From assembly GCF_000349325.1 (NCBI RefSeq), contig NC_020545.1, positions 25,332-89,331 on the forward strand: a stretch of DNA of 64,000 bases. Reading direction: 5' to 3'. The stretch is from Streptomyces davaonensis JCM 4913 (GTDB taxonomy: Bacteria; Actinomycetota; Actinomycetes; Streptomycetales; Streptomycetaceae). Made by a program: the position numbers and the translations under genes. Under the pieces are notes generated by a model. It ran no database searches. It was given only the letters and a program-made list of their open reading frames with translations, and was not told the origin of the DNA. This document shows, one piece after another, positions 7,882 to 16,014 of the stretch (its first letter is position 1; each line of letters starts with the position of its first letter).

Positions 7882-7937
7882 CGGCTGCCTGATCCGCCCG
7901 GACCGCCAGGTGGCGGGACGGGCGGATCAGGCAGCCG
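7882..7937 (-). terminator. Very strong terminator hairpin
   Basis: Perfect 19-base inverted repeat (7882-7900 with 7919-7937) enclosing a second five-base stem CCGCC/GGCGG. Lies between the genes at 7961-8428 and 7058-7840. Confidence 0.75.
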
Positions 7938-7960
7938 CCAGCGCTCGGGGCGCTGCCGGG

Positions 7961-8428
7961 TCAGGCGGCCTTCGGAGAGGCTGGCGGGATGTAGGAGGCG
8001 GGGTCGGCGGGTGTGCCGTCGAAGCACTCTTCGCAGGAGCCGACCGTCCGCAAGCGCAGGCAGTGGAAGTAGCGGCGGCGGCACTTCGGGCAGGTCTGCC
8101 GCGCAGCCATCGCCTTGTCCAGCGCCGCTTCCTGAGCAAGCGTCGGGACCCGTTTCGGGACTGCCAGCTCGATGCGATAGAACCAGGCCGTTCGCAGGCC
8201 GCCGTGCCACGTGAGTGCCGCGATGGCCTCCTGGCCGCCAGGGCTCAGGCCCAGCGCGCGCAGCTGGCGACGGGTCGCGAGGCCGGTCTCCGGTATGGGT
8301 CCCTCGCCCCGTACCGCTGCGAGCACGGCAGCAGCGTTGGGGGCTTGGAGGAAGCCGTACACGGGGAAGGAGCCGTCGTCGTAGACGTCGACGTCGACCG
8401 GGTCGGCTTCGTCCGGGCGGTCCATCAC
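7961..8428 (-). CDS. Zinc-motif protein of the RRQLRALGLSPGGQ type, 155 aa
   Basis: Contains TRRQLRALGLSPGGQEAIA, a segment repeatedly seen in Streptomyces proteins of unknown function, then LYR-like strands (AWFYRIELAVPKRVPTLAQE). The C-terminus has CPKCRRRYFHCLRLRTVGSC and CEEC, a likely zinc ribbon (CxxC...C...CxxC). Chromosomal relatives usually have the same order of RRQ box and zinc ribbon. A role in RNA or protein binding is possible; nothing is demonstrated here. Overlaps the preceding tiny gene by four bases. Confidence 0.75.
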   Translation of the reverse strand: MMDRPDEADPVDVDVYDDGSFPVYGFLQAPNAAAVLAAVRGEGPIPETGLATRRQLRALGLSPGGQEAIAALTWHGGLRTAWFYRIELAVPKRVPTLAQEAALDKAMAARQTCPKCRRRYFHCLRLRTVGSCEECFDGTPADPASYIPPASPKAA

Positions 8429-8532
8429 GGCCTCCAGGCGCCGGGGAGTTGACGGGGCTGCTGCGGGTAGCGGGGGCCGGGGCGCAAGGGGCGGGGTCGG
8501 CCGATCCGGCGGCGCGGTCTGGGGATGAGCAC
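8425..8532 (-). CDS. Tiny basic proline-rich protein, 35 aa
   Basis: GTG start eight bases after GGAGG; the stop overlaps the ATG of the next gene (ATGA). The sequence starts MLIPRPRRRIGRPRPLRPG and is rich in Arg and Pro. The ribosome site and the exact coupling argue that it is translated, perhaps mainly to couple expression of the 155-residue gene. Upstream in-frame sequence is shadow-like. Confidence 0.45.
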   Translation of the reverse strand: MLIPRPRRRIGRPRPLRPGPRYPQQPRQLPGAWRP

Positions 8533-8569
8533 GATCGGGTCCTCCAGGCGTCGGTGGGCAGGAAGCAGT

Positions 8570-8606
8570 GCGTCCCGCCGACGTCGTACTGGTGTCGGCG
8601 GGACGC
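8570..8606 (-). terminator. Terminator hairpin
   Basis: Perfect 13-base stem (GCGTCCCGCCGAC / GTCGGCGGGACGC). A second, less perfect GC stem (CCTCGCC/GGCGAGG, about 8636-8665) lies just 3' of the gene ending at 8685, so transcription is probably stopped twice here. Confidence 0.65.
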
Positions 8607-8684
8607 CATGTGCGGCCGGGCGGCCTGTCCGGTCCTCGCCGCCCCCACGGGGCGGGGTGGGCGAGGGCCAGGCAGAGCGTCGGG

Positions 8685-8939
8685 TCAGCGGGCGGTGCGG
8701 AAGCGGCGGGCGGCCCACGACCGCAGCCGGTCGAAGCGGGTGGGGTGGGTGTGCCGCCAGGCGGTGGGGAACACGCCGTGCTCGGTGAGGAAGGAGCGGG
8801 ACACGCCGCACGTGCACGTCCACACGTACGGCTCGGGACGGGTGTCGTCGCGGGTCGCGATCACCTTCGCCGTGGTGCCGTCATGGCTCCCGTGGAAAGT
8901 GGCGACCCAGAACTCGTTCTCCTGCAACTTCATCTTCAT
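8685..8939 (-). CDS. Hypothetical protein, 84 aa
   Basis: ATG start with MKMKLQENEFWVATFHGSHD. Beta-strand-rich N-terminus (KVIATRDDTRPEPYVWTCTC), one CTC cysteine pair, and a basic amphipathic tail (RFDRLRSWAARRFRTAR). Short proteins of this kind are common in Streptomyces mobile elements, without assigned function. It follows the membrane protein gene 9776-8988 by 48 bases. Confidence 0.65.
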   Translation of the reverse strand: MKMKLQENEFWVATFHGSHDGTTAKVIATRDDTRPEPYVWTCTCGVSRSFLTEHGVFPTAWRHTHPTRFDRLRSWAARRFRTAR

Positions 8940-8987
8940 CGGATTCCTTCTCTGCGTGGTAGTAGTGCTGGACGGGGACGGCGCCGG

Positions 8988-9776
8988 TCAGCGCTGGAGG
9001 GGGTGGACGGTGTCGGGACCGAGGTCATCGCCTGCCGGGGTGGGGGCGGGGATCGTGGCGTGCAGGTGGAGCGCGGGGTTGAACTGGTACTGCGGCGGGT
9101 GGTTGTGGACGATGGGCCGCAGGGTCAGGCCGCGAAGGGCGAACATGCTGGCCAGGGCCCACATGAGGGCGGCGAGCCCGGTGGCGGCGGCGCGGCCCCC
9201 GTCCGGGGCGGCGGACCAGATCATGGCGAGGCTGCCGATGCCGAACAGCACCGAGGCGATGCGGGCGCCGGCGTTGCCGAAGAACCCGCCGACCAGGCCG
9301 ATCAGCCCGGTCAGCTGCCAGAACGCGTAGAGGGCGGCCGGGGCGACGGACAGGTGCGCGGCCTGGTCGGCGAGGAAGAGCCGGACGGGGTGGTCGACCG
9401 TGCCCCACAGGCCGCTGCCGTCACCGCCGTTCGTGGCCGGGACGGCGGACAGGCCCTTGAGCGTGGCGGAGGCGATGTCGCCGGCGGCGTCCAGCATCAT
9501 GACGAGGAGGCTGAGCCCGCCGAACAGGGCCGCCGCCTTGATCCAGTTGGCGGCCTCGTGCCAGCTGCCGTGCCGGGCCTGGAAGACCTCTTCCCAACGC
9601 TGGTAGAGGAAGCCGCCCTCCTGCCAGGACTCCTTCCACGCGGCGCGCAGCCGCGCGAGCCGCCTGGTGCTGGGCTTGGTGTCCAGTTCGAGGACGGGCG
9701 GCGGGGGCGTCTGGTCGATCAGGTCGAAGAAGGACGGGTTCTCCTGGCCGTTGACCGGCCTGTCGTTGTTGGGCAT
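8988..9776 (-). CDS. Multi-pass membrane protein of the transfer region, 262 aa
   Basis: The first 85 residues are cytoplasmic and charged (RRLARLRAAWKESWQEGGFL). Then come about five hydrophobic segments: AALFGGLSLLVMMLDAAG; APAALYAFWQLTGLIGLVGG; IASVLFGIGSLAMIW; TGLAALMWALASMFAL. The tail is histidine/proline-rich. The architecture resembles Spd (spread) or channel-type proteins of Streptomyces conjugative elements, which assist plasmid movement between hyphal compartments, but no specific family is certain. Neighbours are another membrane protein (9837-10331) and the TraB-like translocase. Confidence 0.75.
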   Translation of the reverse strand: MPNNDRPVNGQENPSFFDLIDQTPPPPVLELDTKPSTRRLARLRAAWKESWQEGGFLYQRWEEVFQARHGSWHEAANWIKAAALFGGLSLLVMMLDAAGDIASATLKGLSAVPATNGGDGSGLWGTVDHPVRLFLADQAAHLSVAPAALYAFWQLTGLIGLVGGFFGNAGARIASVLFGIGSLAMIWSAAPDGGRAAATGLAALMWALASMFALRGLTLRPIVHNHPPQYQFNPALHLHATIPAPTPAGDDLGPDTVHPLQR

Positions 9777-9836
9777 GGCGTAGCTGCTCCTTCGGCGAAG
9801 GGATCGGTGGGCAGTGCAGGGCTGGCCCGGGGCCGG

Positions 9837-10331
9837 TCAGCGGATCTCGTTGCGGGTGCGGGCGAAGAACGCCCCGCGCGTGGTGCTGTTGTTGTGGATC
9901 TCGGTGTGGTGGGTGACCGGGCCCTCGAAGACGTTCTTGGTGACGGCCGCGCGGTTCTTGCTGATCGCGCCGCCGATGGCGGTGGCGGCCATGGCCAGGG
10001 CCGCGAACGGCAGGGTGACCAGGAGGATGCCGTTCAACGTGACGGAGGCCAGGCCCTGGAACACGAGCCAGGCACCGCAGCCGATGCCGGTGATCCCGGC
10101 TCCCACGCCGATGGAGGCCACCGCGATCCCGGCCGCCCAGGCCGGGACGATCCGGTGGTCCTCCTGCCGCACGGGCGGGGTGGTGCCGAAGGCCGGCGGC
10201 TCGGTGTCGTCGCGGAACGAGGTGGGGTGGTGGCGTACGGGCTTGCTCGCCCAGGAGTCGAGCAGGCGGCGGGCTTCGGCCGCGGCCTCGGACTCGGGCA
10301 TGCCGGACTGGGTGTTGTGCAGCGGGTCCAT
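9837..10331 (-). CDS. Two-pass membrane protein, 164 aa
   Basis: About 65 charged N-terminal residues precede two hydrophobic segments (VPAWAAGIAVASIGVGAGIT and ILLVTLPFAALAMAATAIGG). The short C-terminal part (NVFEGPVTHHTEIHNNSTTR) has the HTEIHNN type of beta-strand repeat seen in membrane-associated tails of Streptomyces plasmid proteins. It probably works with the adjacent membrane protein in plasmid transfer or spread; this is inferred from position. Confidence 0.7.
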   Translation of the reverse strand: MDPLHNTQSGMPESEAAAEARRLLDSWASKPVRHHPTSFRDDTEPPAFGTTPPVRQEDHRIVPAWAAGIAVASIGVGAGITGIGCGAWLVFQGLASVTLNGILLVTLPFAALAMAATAIGGAISKNRAAVTKNVFEGPVTHHTEIHNNSTTRGAFFARTRNEIR

Positions 10332-10360
10332 CGGGGTTCTCCGATCACGCGGGAAAGGGG

Positions 10361-10468
10361 CGCGCCCTCCTGGCCGTGACGGCTGGGAGGGCGCGTGGGG
10401 GAGTGGCCGCGCGCAACGGCGAAGGGCGTCGCCGCAGTCGTGTCCGGCGGCGCCCTTCGGCGTTGCGC
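10361..10468 (-). terminator. Pair of hairpins
   Basis: Two stems in tandem: CGCGCCCTCC/GGAGGGCGCG at 10361-10395 and an 18-base stem with one mismatch at 10411-10468 (GCGCAACGGCGAAGGGCG with its near-complement). They separate the membrane protein gene from the small genes further right. Confidence 0.6.
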
Positions 10469-10556
10469 AGCAGGTGAGTTGGGGCTGGCGGGTGGGTAGT
10501 CACCGCACCGGCGCCCCGGGCATCCTCGATCCGGTAGGCGCGGGAAAGGGGATCGG

Positions 10557-10718
10557 GTGGAGTTCGTCTTCGAGTGCGGGTGGTGCGGCGGGGACAACTA
10601 CTTCGTCGGCAAGCAGGTCGGCTTCTGGGTCGACAAGTGGGAGATCCCGTCGGAGTGGGAATGCCGCTTCTGCGACGGGCTCAACACCACGCCGGACCCG
10701 CCGTGGACCGAGGCGTAG
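10557..10718 (+). CDS. Small zinc-ribbon protein on the opposite strand, 53 aa
   Basis: A plus-strand ORF within an otherwise minus-strand region. GTG start preceded by GGGAAAGGGG. The product begins MEFVFECGWCGGDNYFVGKQ and ends with ECRFCDGLNTTPDPPWTEA, giving two CxxC knuckles 27 residues apart, the layout of a zinc ribbon. Third codon positions are strongly G/C. Its stop TAG is directly followed by the reverse-strand stop of the 62-residue membrane gene, so the two genes meet tail to tail without a gap. I infer a zinc-dependent nucleic-acid- or protein-binding role; no named family. Confidence 0.7.
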   Translation: MEFVFECGWCGGDNYFVGKQVGFWVDKWEIPSEWECRFCDGLNTTPDPPWTEA

Positions 10719-10907
10719 TCAGACGCTGGAGATCAGTCCGGCGAGCGAGACCAGGCCGCTGTTGAGGGTCGGCGCCAGGCCGGTCGCGGCGAGGGTGAAG
10801 CCGAACAGCGTGCAGGCCAGCGCGGAGCCGACGCGGACGTATCCGCCCTTGAGCAGGACGAAGACGATGATGCCCAGCAGCACGGCGGCGGAGATGGACA
10901 GGGCCAC
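10719..10907 (-). CDS. Small two-pass membrane protein, SpdD-like, 62 aa
   Basis: GTG start nine bases after AAGGAG. Two hydrophobic helices: LSISAAVLLGIIVFVLLKGG and ALACTLFGFTLAATGLAP, with a short loop YVRVG between them. Small proteins of this exact pattern (VLLK, YxRV, CxLFGFxLAATG) regularly accompany tra/spd genes in Streptomyces integrative and conjugative elements and are thought to aid intramycelial spread. It lies directly downstream of the TraB-like gene, which fits. Confidence 0.75.
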   Translation of the reverse strand: MALSISAAVLLGIIVFVLLKGGYVRVGSALACTLFGFTLAATGLAPTLNSGLVSLAGLISSV

Positions 10908-10983
10908 GGTGGTGGTGCTCCTTCACGGGTCGGGTGGGGCCGGCCGCGCTCGGGCGGGCCAGCCCCGGGGATGGTGGGTGTGA

Positions 10984-13122
10984 TCAGGCGTCGGTGAGGC
11001 TCTTGATGGCCTCCAGCGCCTGGCGGGGAGAGGCGACCTGCTCGGAGCGGCGACCGCCGCCCTTGGAGCCGCGCCCGCCTCCGCCCTGCCGGCCGCCGCC
11101 GTGCCGGCGGGAGCGGCCCTCGCCCTCGTCGTCCTCGTCGGGCTCGGGCCAGAACTCGCCGGGCCGCATGGGCTCGTTCCAGTCGAACCACAGGCCGCGC
11201 TTGTCCAGCTCGCTGATCTCGTAGTCGGTGAGCCGGTTGACCTCATCGGGGAACAGGTTGGACAGGTCGGTGTCGAAGTCCGCGTACAGCGAGCGCATGA
11301 GCATGGCGCGGCCGTTGTCGAGGACGATGACCGCGACGCCGCCCGTGGAGACGCCGTTCTCCGGGTCGGCCTCGCCGCGCATGGCCCGCTCAATCGCGGA
11401 GCCTTCGGTGCGGGAGTAGCGGGCCGGGATGGTCGGCACGTCGTAGGCGTTCTCCATGGTGCCCTCCGCGGCCTTGCGGGTGGCGCCGGGCGAACCCATG
11501 TTGAAGATGACCGGCCTTGAGTTCTGCCGCAGGTTGTCCTTCATTTCCGTGGAGAACCCGTTGTGAGCGAACGGGCTCTGTCCGGCCGGGTTGAAGCCGA
11601 TGCCGTACTTGAGGCCGGTGACCGTGAGGTCCTCGCCGTCCTTCTGGATGAACTCGCCGAAGTCCGCGTCCTGCGCCGCGGTCATGAACTCATCCCCGTA
11701 CACGTTCAGCTGCCGGTACGGGCAGCGCGGGTCGCCCGGCTTGTAGTCATGCGGCTGGCCGTCGTGCGGCCAAGGCATCTCCGCCCTGATCTCGCACAGC
11801 GCCTTAGCCGCCCGCAGCGAGCGCGCCATCCACAACGCGTTCGAGCCCTGCCGGTCGATGTACCGGCCGAGCACGGTGGTCTTCTCGTCCTTGCGGACGG
11901 TGCCCAGCCACACCACCTGTCCGTCCAAGGACTGGGCAGCCATGTGGATCGCGAAGAACTGCGTCTTGCCCGACCGGCTGACCCCGAGAGTGAGGCCGTG
12001 GGCCGGGGCGTTCTTGTCGTGCTGGTACACCATCGTCTTCACCGGCTGGCCGGTGATGGTGAACCCGCACACGTACATGCCCTTGGCGTCCGGGGTGAGC
12101 AGCTCGCAGGTGGCGGAGAAGATCTGCGACAGCGGCGGCTGGTCGAACGCGCTGATCAGGAACTCCGAGCCGTCGATGAGGACGAACACGCAGGAGTCGT
12201 CCTCGGGCAGCCCGAGCGCGCGGCAGACCTTGGCCAGGTCGATGCGCGGGGTGTCGGTGGCGTCGGCCATCCTCGCCCGGTAGAAGGTGACCCCGCGTTC
12301 GTCGTCGCGGGTCTTGTGGACCAGTTCGGAGCCGGGGGCGCCGCCCTTGGGCCCGCCGACGCGGTCCGTCCAGCGTTCCTGCGCGGTCGGCTGGGTGCGC
12401 CGCCGGGCGTTGGCGTCGGGGGTGAGGCGGGCCTCCATCCAGCCGGGGCCGCCCTGGCGGCCGGGCTGGATGGCGACCTCAGCCAGGACGACGTCGCTGG
12501 AGTGCACGCCGAACGGGGCGGCGACCGCGGCCTCGGAGAGGCCGGTGATCGGCCGTCCGGTCTCCGAGGCGCGCAGCAGGAGCGTCATGTCGTGCTGCAT
12601 ACCGGGGTGCCGGGTCGCCTTGACGATGTGCGTGCGGCCGGGCATCCCGGCCTCCTCCCACAACACCCGCGCGTCGCGGGTGAGCAGATCGGCTCCGTCG
12701 TCCGGCTGCGCCACAGCCGACTCGGGGGCTTCGGCGGGCGCCAGCTGCGGGGCGGGGGCCGCGAGGGCTGGACGGTGACGGCGGCGGGTGTGCCGGGAGA
12801 ACGGCATCACCAGGTAGCCGGCCGCCGCCCATCCGGCGGCGAGCAGCCCGTCCAGCCAGTACGGGCCGAAGCCGCCTGTGTGCCCGGCGGCGACGTCGAC
12901 GGCAGCAGCCAGGACCAGCGGGGACCAGCGCAGGATCTTGCGTCCGGCGCCAGGCTCATCGCTCTTGTAGGCGAGGAACCAGCCGCCGATCCCGGCAGCG
13001 CCGGCCAGCTGCACGACCTGGTTGACGGGGCTGTCGGGGTAGAGGTTCGGGGCCGCGGCCAGCACGGGCGCGGCGAGGGTGTAGGCGAGGCGTTCGAGCG
13101 CGGCACTGCGCGGCGTGGTCAC
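10984..13122 (-). CDS. FtsK/TraB-type DNA translocase for conjugation
   Basis: The start GTG at 13122 is six bases after AAGGAG; an in-frame GTG at 13149 overlaps a hairpin and is less likely. The 712-residue product has N-terminal hydrophobic helices (about residues 30-110) that would anchor it in the membrane, a linker, and an ATPase domain with Walker A GVSRSGKT (about residue 380) and a Walker-B-like strand (QLNVYGDEF). The C-terminus is a Gly/Arg/Asp-rich linker and a last helix (QALEAIKSLTD). Streptomyces conjugation uses one hexameric FtsK-like pump, TraB, which moves double-stranded DNA; this is the best candidate in the window. I see no clear C-terminal winged helix of the TraB/FtsK-gamma kind, so DNA recognition may be done by a partner. 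Confidence 0.8.
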   Translation of the reverse strand: MTTPRSAALERLAYTLAAPVLAAAPNLYPDSPVNQVVQLAGAAGIGGWFLAYKSDEPGAGRKILRWSPLVLAAAVDVAAGHTGGFGPYWLDGLLAAGWAAAGYLVMPFSRHTRRRHRPALAAPAPQLAPAEAPESAVAQPDDGADLLTRDARVLWEEAGMPGRTHIVKATRHPGMQHDMTLLLRASETGRPITGLSEAAVAAPFGVHSSDVVLAEVAIQPGRQGGPGWMEARLTPDANARRRTQPTAQERWTDRVGGPKGGAPGSELVHKTRDDERGVTFYRARMADATDTPRIDLAKVCRALGLPEDDSCVFVLIDGSEFLISAFDQPPLSQIFSATCELLTPDAKGMYVCGFTITGQPVKTMVYQHDKNAPAHGLTLGVSRSGKTQFFAIHMAAQSLDGQVVWLGTVRKDEKTTVLGRYIDRQGSNALWMARSLRAAKALCEIRAEMPWPHDGQPHDYKPGDPRCPYRQLNVYGDEFMTAAQDADFGEFIQKDGEDLTVTGLKYGIGFNPAGQSPFAHNGFSTEMKDNLRQNSRPVIFNMGSPGATRKAAEGTMENAYDVPTIPARYSRTEGSAIERAMRGEADPENGVSTGGVAVIVLDNGRAMLMRSLYADFDTDLSNLFPDEVNRLTDYEISELDKRGLWFDWNEPMRPGEFWPEPDEDDEGEGRSRRHGGGRQGGGGRGSKGGGRRSEQVASPRQALEAIKSLTDA

Positions 13123-13146
13123 CAGCTTCTCCTTCGGCGAAATGAG

Positions 13147-13180
13147 CACGGGCGGCCCCGCAGTTGCGGGGCCGCCCGTG
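13147..13180 (-). terminator. Strong terminator hairpin upstream of the translocase gene
   Basis: Perfect 16-base stem (CACGGGCGGCCCCGCA with TGCGGGGCCGCCCGTG) and a two-base loop, just after the stop of the gene at 13204. It probably separates that gene from the TraB-like gene, or attenuates read-through into it. Confidence 0.7.
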
Positions 13181-13203
13181 GCGGGGTGGGTGGGGGAGCG
13201 AGG

Positions 13204-13623
13204 TCAGCGGTTGAAGAAGCCCGGCCTGGGGGTCTTCTCGGGCCGGTTGGAACGGATGTCGTCCAGCGCGCCGTAGAGCTTGGAGTGGGTGCGCTTGGTC
13301 TCGTAGGTGAGGTCAGCGGTCTCGTGGGCGGTGTCGGACAGGTTGCGGACCTCCCGGGAGGCGCCGACCAGGGCGAGGGCCACGTTGAAGGTCAGGCGGA
13401 CGAACTTCGGGTCCAGGTCGGCGTGTTCGATGTCGGAGGTGACGTCCTCGGCGTGGGCGGCGTTGCTCTCCATACTGCGGTGGAGGCCCTCCAGTTCGAG
13501 GGAGGCGTCGTCCATGGCCTTGCCGAGCTGGTCCAGCTTGCTCTGGACGGCCTTGTACCGGTTGTCATCGTTGGCCGGGACGGGTGCTGCGCTGGTGTTG
13601 CGGGGTGCAAGGTCGCTGCTCAT
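13204..13623 (-). CDS. Coiled-coil protein of the transfer region, 139 aa
   Basis: ATG after AGGAATACCGCTG-type spacing. After a short variable N-terminus, residues 25-115 form long helices (QSKLDQLGKAMDDASLELEG; SMESNAAHAEDVTSDIEHAD; FVRLTFNVALALVGASREVR), the pattern of an all-helical, possibly oligomeric protein. The end is basic (RSNRPEKTPRPGFFNR). The C-terminal part of the large gene upstream (13649-15886) has a similar helical pattern with FDRYLMEMADIAIKA, so the two may interact. Function unknown. Confidence 0.7.
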   Translation of the reverse strand: MSSDLAPRNTSAAPVPANDDNRYKAVQSKLDQLGKAMDDASLELEGLHRSMESNAAHAEDVTSDIEHADLDPKFVRLTFNVALALVGASREVRNLSDTAHETADLTYETKRTHSKLYGALDDIRSNRPEKTPRPGFFNR

Positions 13624-13648
13624 CAGCGGTATTCCTCCAGGGCTTGGC

Positions 13649-15886
13649 TTAGTCGTGGTGGGCAGCGGCCGATGCGTGCGTGAGGCCGGCGTCTTCCTTG
13701 GCGTCCATGTCCTCGCCGTAGACGCGGGCGACCATCGCGGCGGCGAGCTTGGCGGCCTCCAGAGCGAGTCCGCACTTCTCGGCACACCGTTCGGCCAGGC
13801 CCTTCATGCGGGCTGCGGAGTCGGCCAGGTCCGCGATCAGGTCGGTGACCGCCGTGGAGATGTTGTGGTCGGCCGCCAGGTCGGCGGCCATCTCCCGCAG
13901 GGCGTCGGCGACCTTGCCGAGCGCCTCCGTCAGGGCTTCCGCGCGTTCCTGGTCGGAGGCGGCCTTGATGGCGATGTCCGCCATCTCCATCAAGTACCGG
14001 TCGAACGTAATGTCCGTGCGGTGCTGGACGCCCAGGCCGCTTCGCCCGGACGGCCTGCTGACTCCCGAGCTGCTCACGCTGCTCCCTTCCATGCTGGTCG
14101 GTCGGCTGGTGCCGGGCCGTGTGGTGTTGCGAGCCGGTGCGGCCGGGAGACTTTGGGCCCCAGTGGTGACCGGCTGCGGGCTCGATGCGGGACGCCGCCG
14201 ACGGGCCTGTTCGTCGGCGCGCTCCACCGTGATCCCGACGGACTCTGCCGGGACCGGCCCATCCGGCTCCGGCGGCTCGGACGCGGCCTTCCGGTCCCGC
14301 ATCCTGCGCAGGCGCTCCCTGGCAGCCTCGAACCACCACCACTCGCTGTCCGAGTCATCTGCTGTCTGGGCGCGGGAGCCCGCCCAGCCGGACGTCTTGC
14401 CCCGCCGTCCGGCCCGGCCGGGCCGGGTGCGGCGGGTACGTCCGAACCAGCCGGCCCGGCCTGTGCCGCCGGTGCGCCGGCGCCGGAACCGGCGCCGCTT
14501 CTTGGCACCGTCAGACGCTCTGTCACCTGCCGTTGAGCCGGTGCCCGGCACATCGCCTGCCTTGCCGTCCTTCGCGGAGCCGGGGGGCCCGTCAGGGCCG
14601 TCCTTGGCGGTCTTCCCGTCCGTGCTGTCGGTGTCCTTGGCCTTGGAGTTCTTGTCCTTGGTCAGGTTCACCTTCTGGGTGCCGGCCGTGCCGTCCTTCG
14701 CGTCAGCGGCGGCCTTTGCATCGGCGCGGCGCCTGTCCCAGCGGCGCTGGGCTTCCTCACCGACGGCCTGGCCCAGCGTCGTGCGGCCCGGGTCGGCCGA
14801 CGCCGCGGCTTCCCGCTTCGCCTGCCGTGCCGCGTCCCGCTCCTGCCGCCTCAAGCGGCGGTCCTCCCACGCCTGCTGTCGCTGGGCGCGGGCCTGGTCG
14901 CGGTCCTTGCTGCGGTCTGCGACAGCGGCGGCGTGCCCGGCTGTGCGCCGCTCTTGCCGTCCGGCCTGCCGGACCCCGGCGCGCTCCTGGCGGCCGCGGG
15001 CCCGCTCGGCGCGGGGGCCGGATGCCTGACCTCCGCCGTCGCTCTTGGAGTTGTTGTTCCGGCCAGTGCGGCCAGAGCCCGCCTGAGGGTCCTTCGACGG
15101 CCCGGACGAACTGCGGCGCCCGGAATTGGCTGCGTGGCCGCCAGAGCCCGACGGGGAGCGCTTCGTGGCGCCCTTGCCGCCTCCGCCGCCCCCGGTCGAT
15201 CCGGCCCCCGAACGGCCGCCGGGGGCGCTGGAGTTGGAGCCGCGCGAGGACCCGGACCGGTTCGGCCCGGGGTTGGAGTTGTTGCGGGACGGCGCGCTGC
15301 CGCCCCCGCCGCTGGCCTTCGAGCGGCCCTTGTCCGTCCCCAGGCCGGAGCTGGACGACTTCATGTGGTCGGCGTCGGCCTTTCCGCGCGCCGCGGCCTT
15401 GTCGCCCTTCGCTTTCATCATCGCGGCGCGGAGCTTTCCGTTCTGCTCCATCATCGCGACGTCCTGCGCGGTGCGGCCCTCCAGCAGCGCCGCCTTCCGC
15501 GCTATTTCAGCCTCACGGAAAGGCGCTTCGCTTTCATGATTGGCCCGCGCTATTTCCAGCCGGAATTCCAGCCAGTCACCGAGACGGTCAGCGAGAGAAC
15601 GAGGCTGCTCGTATTCACCTTCCTCGTATTCGCTTTCATCTTCACCGGTTTCCGGTGCGGTAATTCCTTCGGAACGCAGCGCCGTTGCCGGGTCCGGGGC
15701 GGCCGGGATCGGCGGCAGTTCCATCGTCGTCTCCTCCGGGCTCTCCGAGGGAGCCTCCGGAATGTCTTCCGGCGGTGGAATGGTGTCGATGAAATCCGGG
15801 GTCGGCGGCAGCGAGTACGTGGAATCGCCGCTCCAGGGGCCGTGGACCAGGGTTCCGCCGCCGGTGTCGTCAGGGTCGTCGGACAC
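13649..15886 (-). CDS. Large, mostly disordered basic protein with helical C-terminus, 745 aa
   Basis: Start GTG (VSDDPDDTGGG) follows GGAGG by five bases. The open frame continues 170 codons upstream, but that part overlaps the 102-residue gene and has shadow composition. Domain picture: acidic N-terminus; a helix (LADRLGDWLEFRLEIARANH); a Ser/Gly/Asn-rich linker; a Lys/Arg/Ala-rich region with RQ repeats; a very basic patch (KKRRRFRRRRTGG); and a helical C-terminal domain of about 110 residues. The basic low-complexity middle suggests DNA or RNA contact. It is conserved in position with the transfer genes, but I cannot name a family. Confidence 0.7.
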   Translation of the reverse strand: MSDDPDDTGGGTLVHGPWSGDSTYSLPPTPDFIDTIPPPEDIPEAPSESPEETTMELPPIPAAPDPATALRSEGITAPETGEDESEYEEGEYEQPRSLADRLGDWLEFRLEIARANHESEAPFREAEIARKAALLEGRTAQDVAMMEQNGKLRAAMMKAKGDKAAARGKADADHMKSSSSGLGTDKGRSKASGGGGSAPSRNNSNPGPNRSGSSRGSNSSAPGGRSGAGSTGGGGGGKGATKRSPSGSGGHAANSGRRSSSGPSKDPQAGSGRTGRNNNSKSDGGGQASGPRAERARGRQERAGVRQAGRQERRTAGHAAAVADRSKDRDQARAQRQQAWEDRRLRRQERDAARQAKREAAASADPGRTTLGQAVGEEAQRRWDRRRADAKAAADAKDGTAGTQKVNLTKDKNSKAKDTDSTDGKTAKDGPDGPPGSAKDGKAGDVPGTGSTAGDRASDGAKKRRRFRRRRTGGTGRAGWFGRTRRTRPGRAGRRGKTSGWAGSRAQTADDSDSEWWWFEAARERLRRMRDRKAASEPPEPDGPVPAESVGITVERADEQARRRRPASSPQPVTTGAQSLPAAPARNTTRPGTSRPTSMEGSSVSSSGVSRPSGRSGLGVQHRTDITFDRYLMEMADIAIKAASDQERAEALTEALGKVADALREMAADLAADHNISTAVTDLIADLADSAARMKGLAERCAEKCGLALEAAKLAAAMVARVYGEDMDAKEDAGLTHASAAAHHD

Positions 15887-15927
15887 GGGCACCTCCCCTC
15901 CTGGGGGCTTGACAGACAGTGGGGGCT

Positions 15928-15953
15928 TGTGTGCACGCGCGTGCACGTGCACG
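15928..15953. promoter_or_regulatory. Alternating purine-pyrimidine tract with GTGCAC repeats
   Basis: Twenty-six bases alternate perfectly between pyrimidine and purine, and GTGCAC occurs at 15931, 15941, 15947 and 15955. It lies 42 bases upstream of the GTG of the 745-residue gene, in the promoter interval. Such tracts can adopt Z-DNA; the nested palindromes could also be an operator. Confidence 0.45.
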
Positions 15954-15974
15954 GGTGCACGCTTTACGCGCGCG

Positions 15975-16001
15975 AGGCCCCGCCGGACGCTGGCGGGGCC
16001 T
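15975..16001 (-). terminator. Terminator hairpin
   Basis: Perfect ten-base stem AGGCCCCGCC/GGCGGGGCCT with a seven-base loop, 14 bases after the stop of the 102-residue gene. Confidence 0.65.
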
Positions 16002-16014
16002 TCGTGGGTGACGC

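Noticed and set aside
8568..10379. Plus-strand open frame of 603 codons
   Set aside because: It is antisense to several well-supported minus-strand genes, is very rich in G, R, A and V, and has no ribosome site; a by-product of high GC.
11563..13683. Plus-strand open frame of 706 codons opposite the TraB-like gene
   Set aside because: The minus strand encodes a protein with Walker motifs and membrane helices; the plus frame is a shadow with no recognisable domain.
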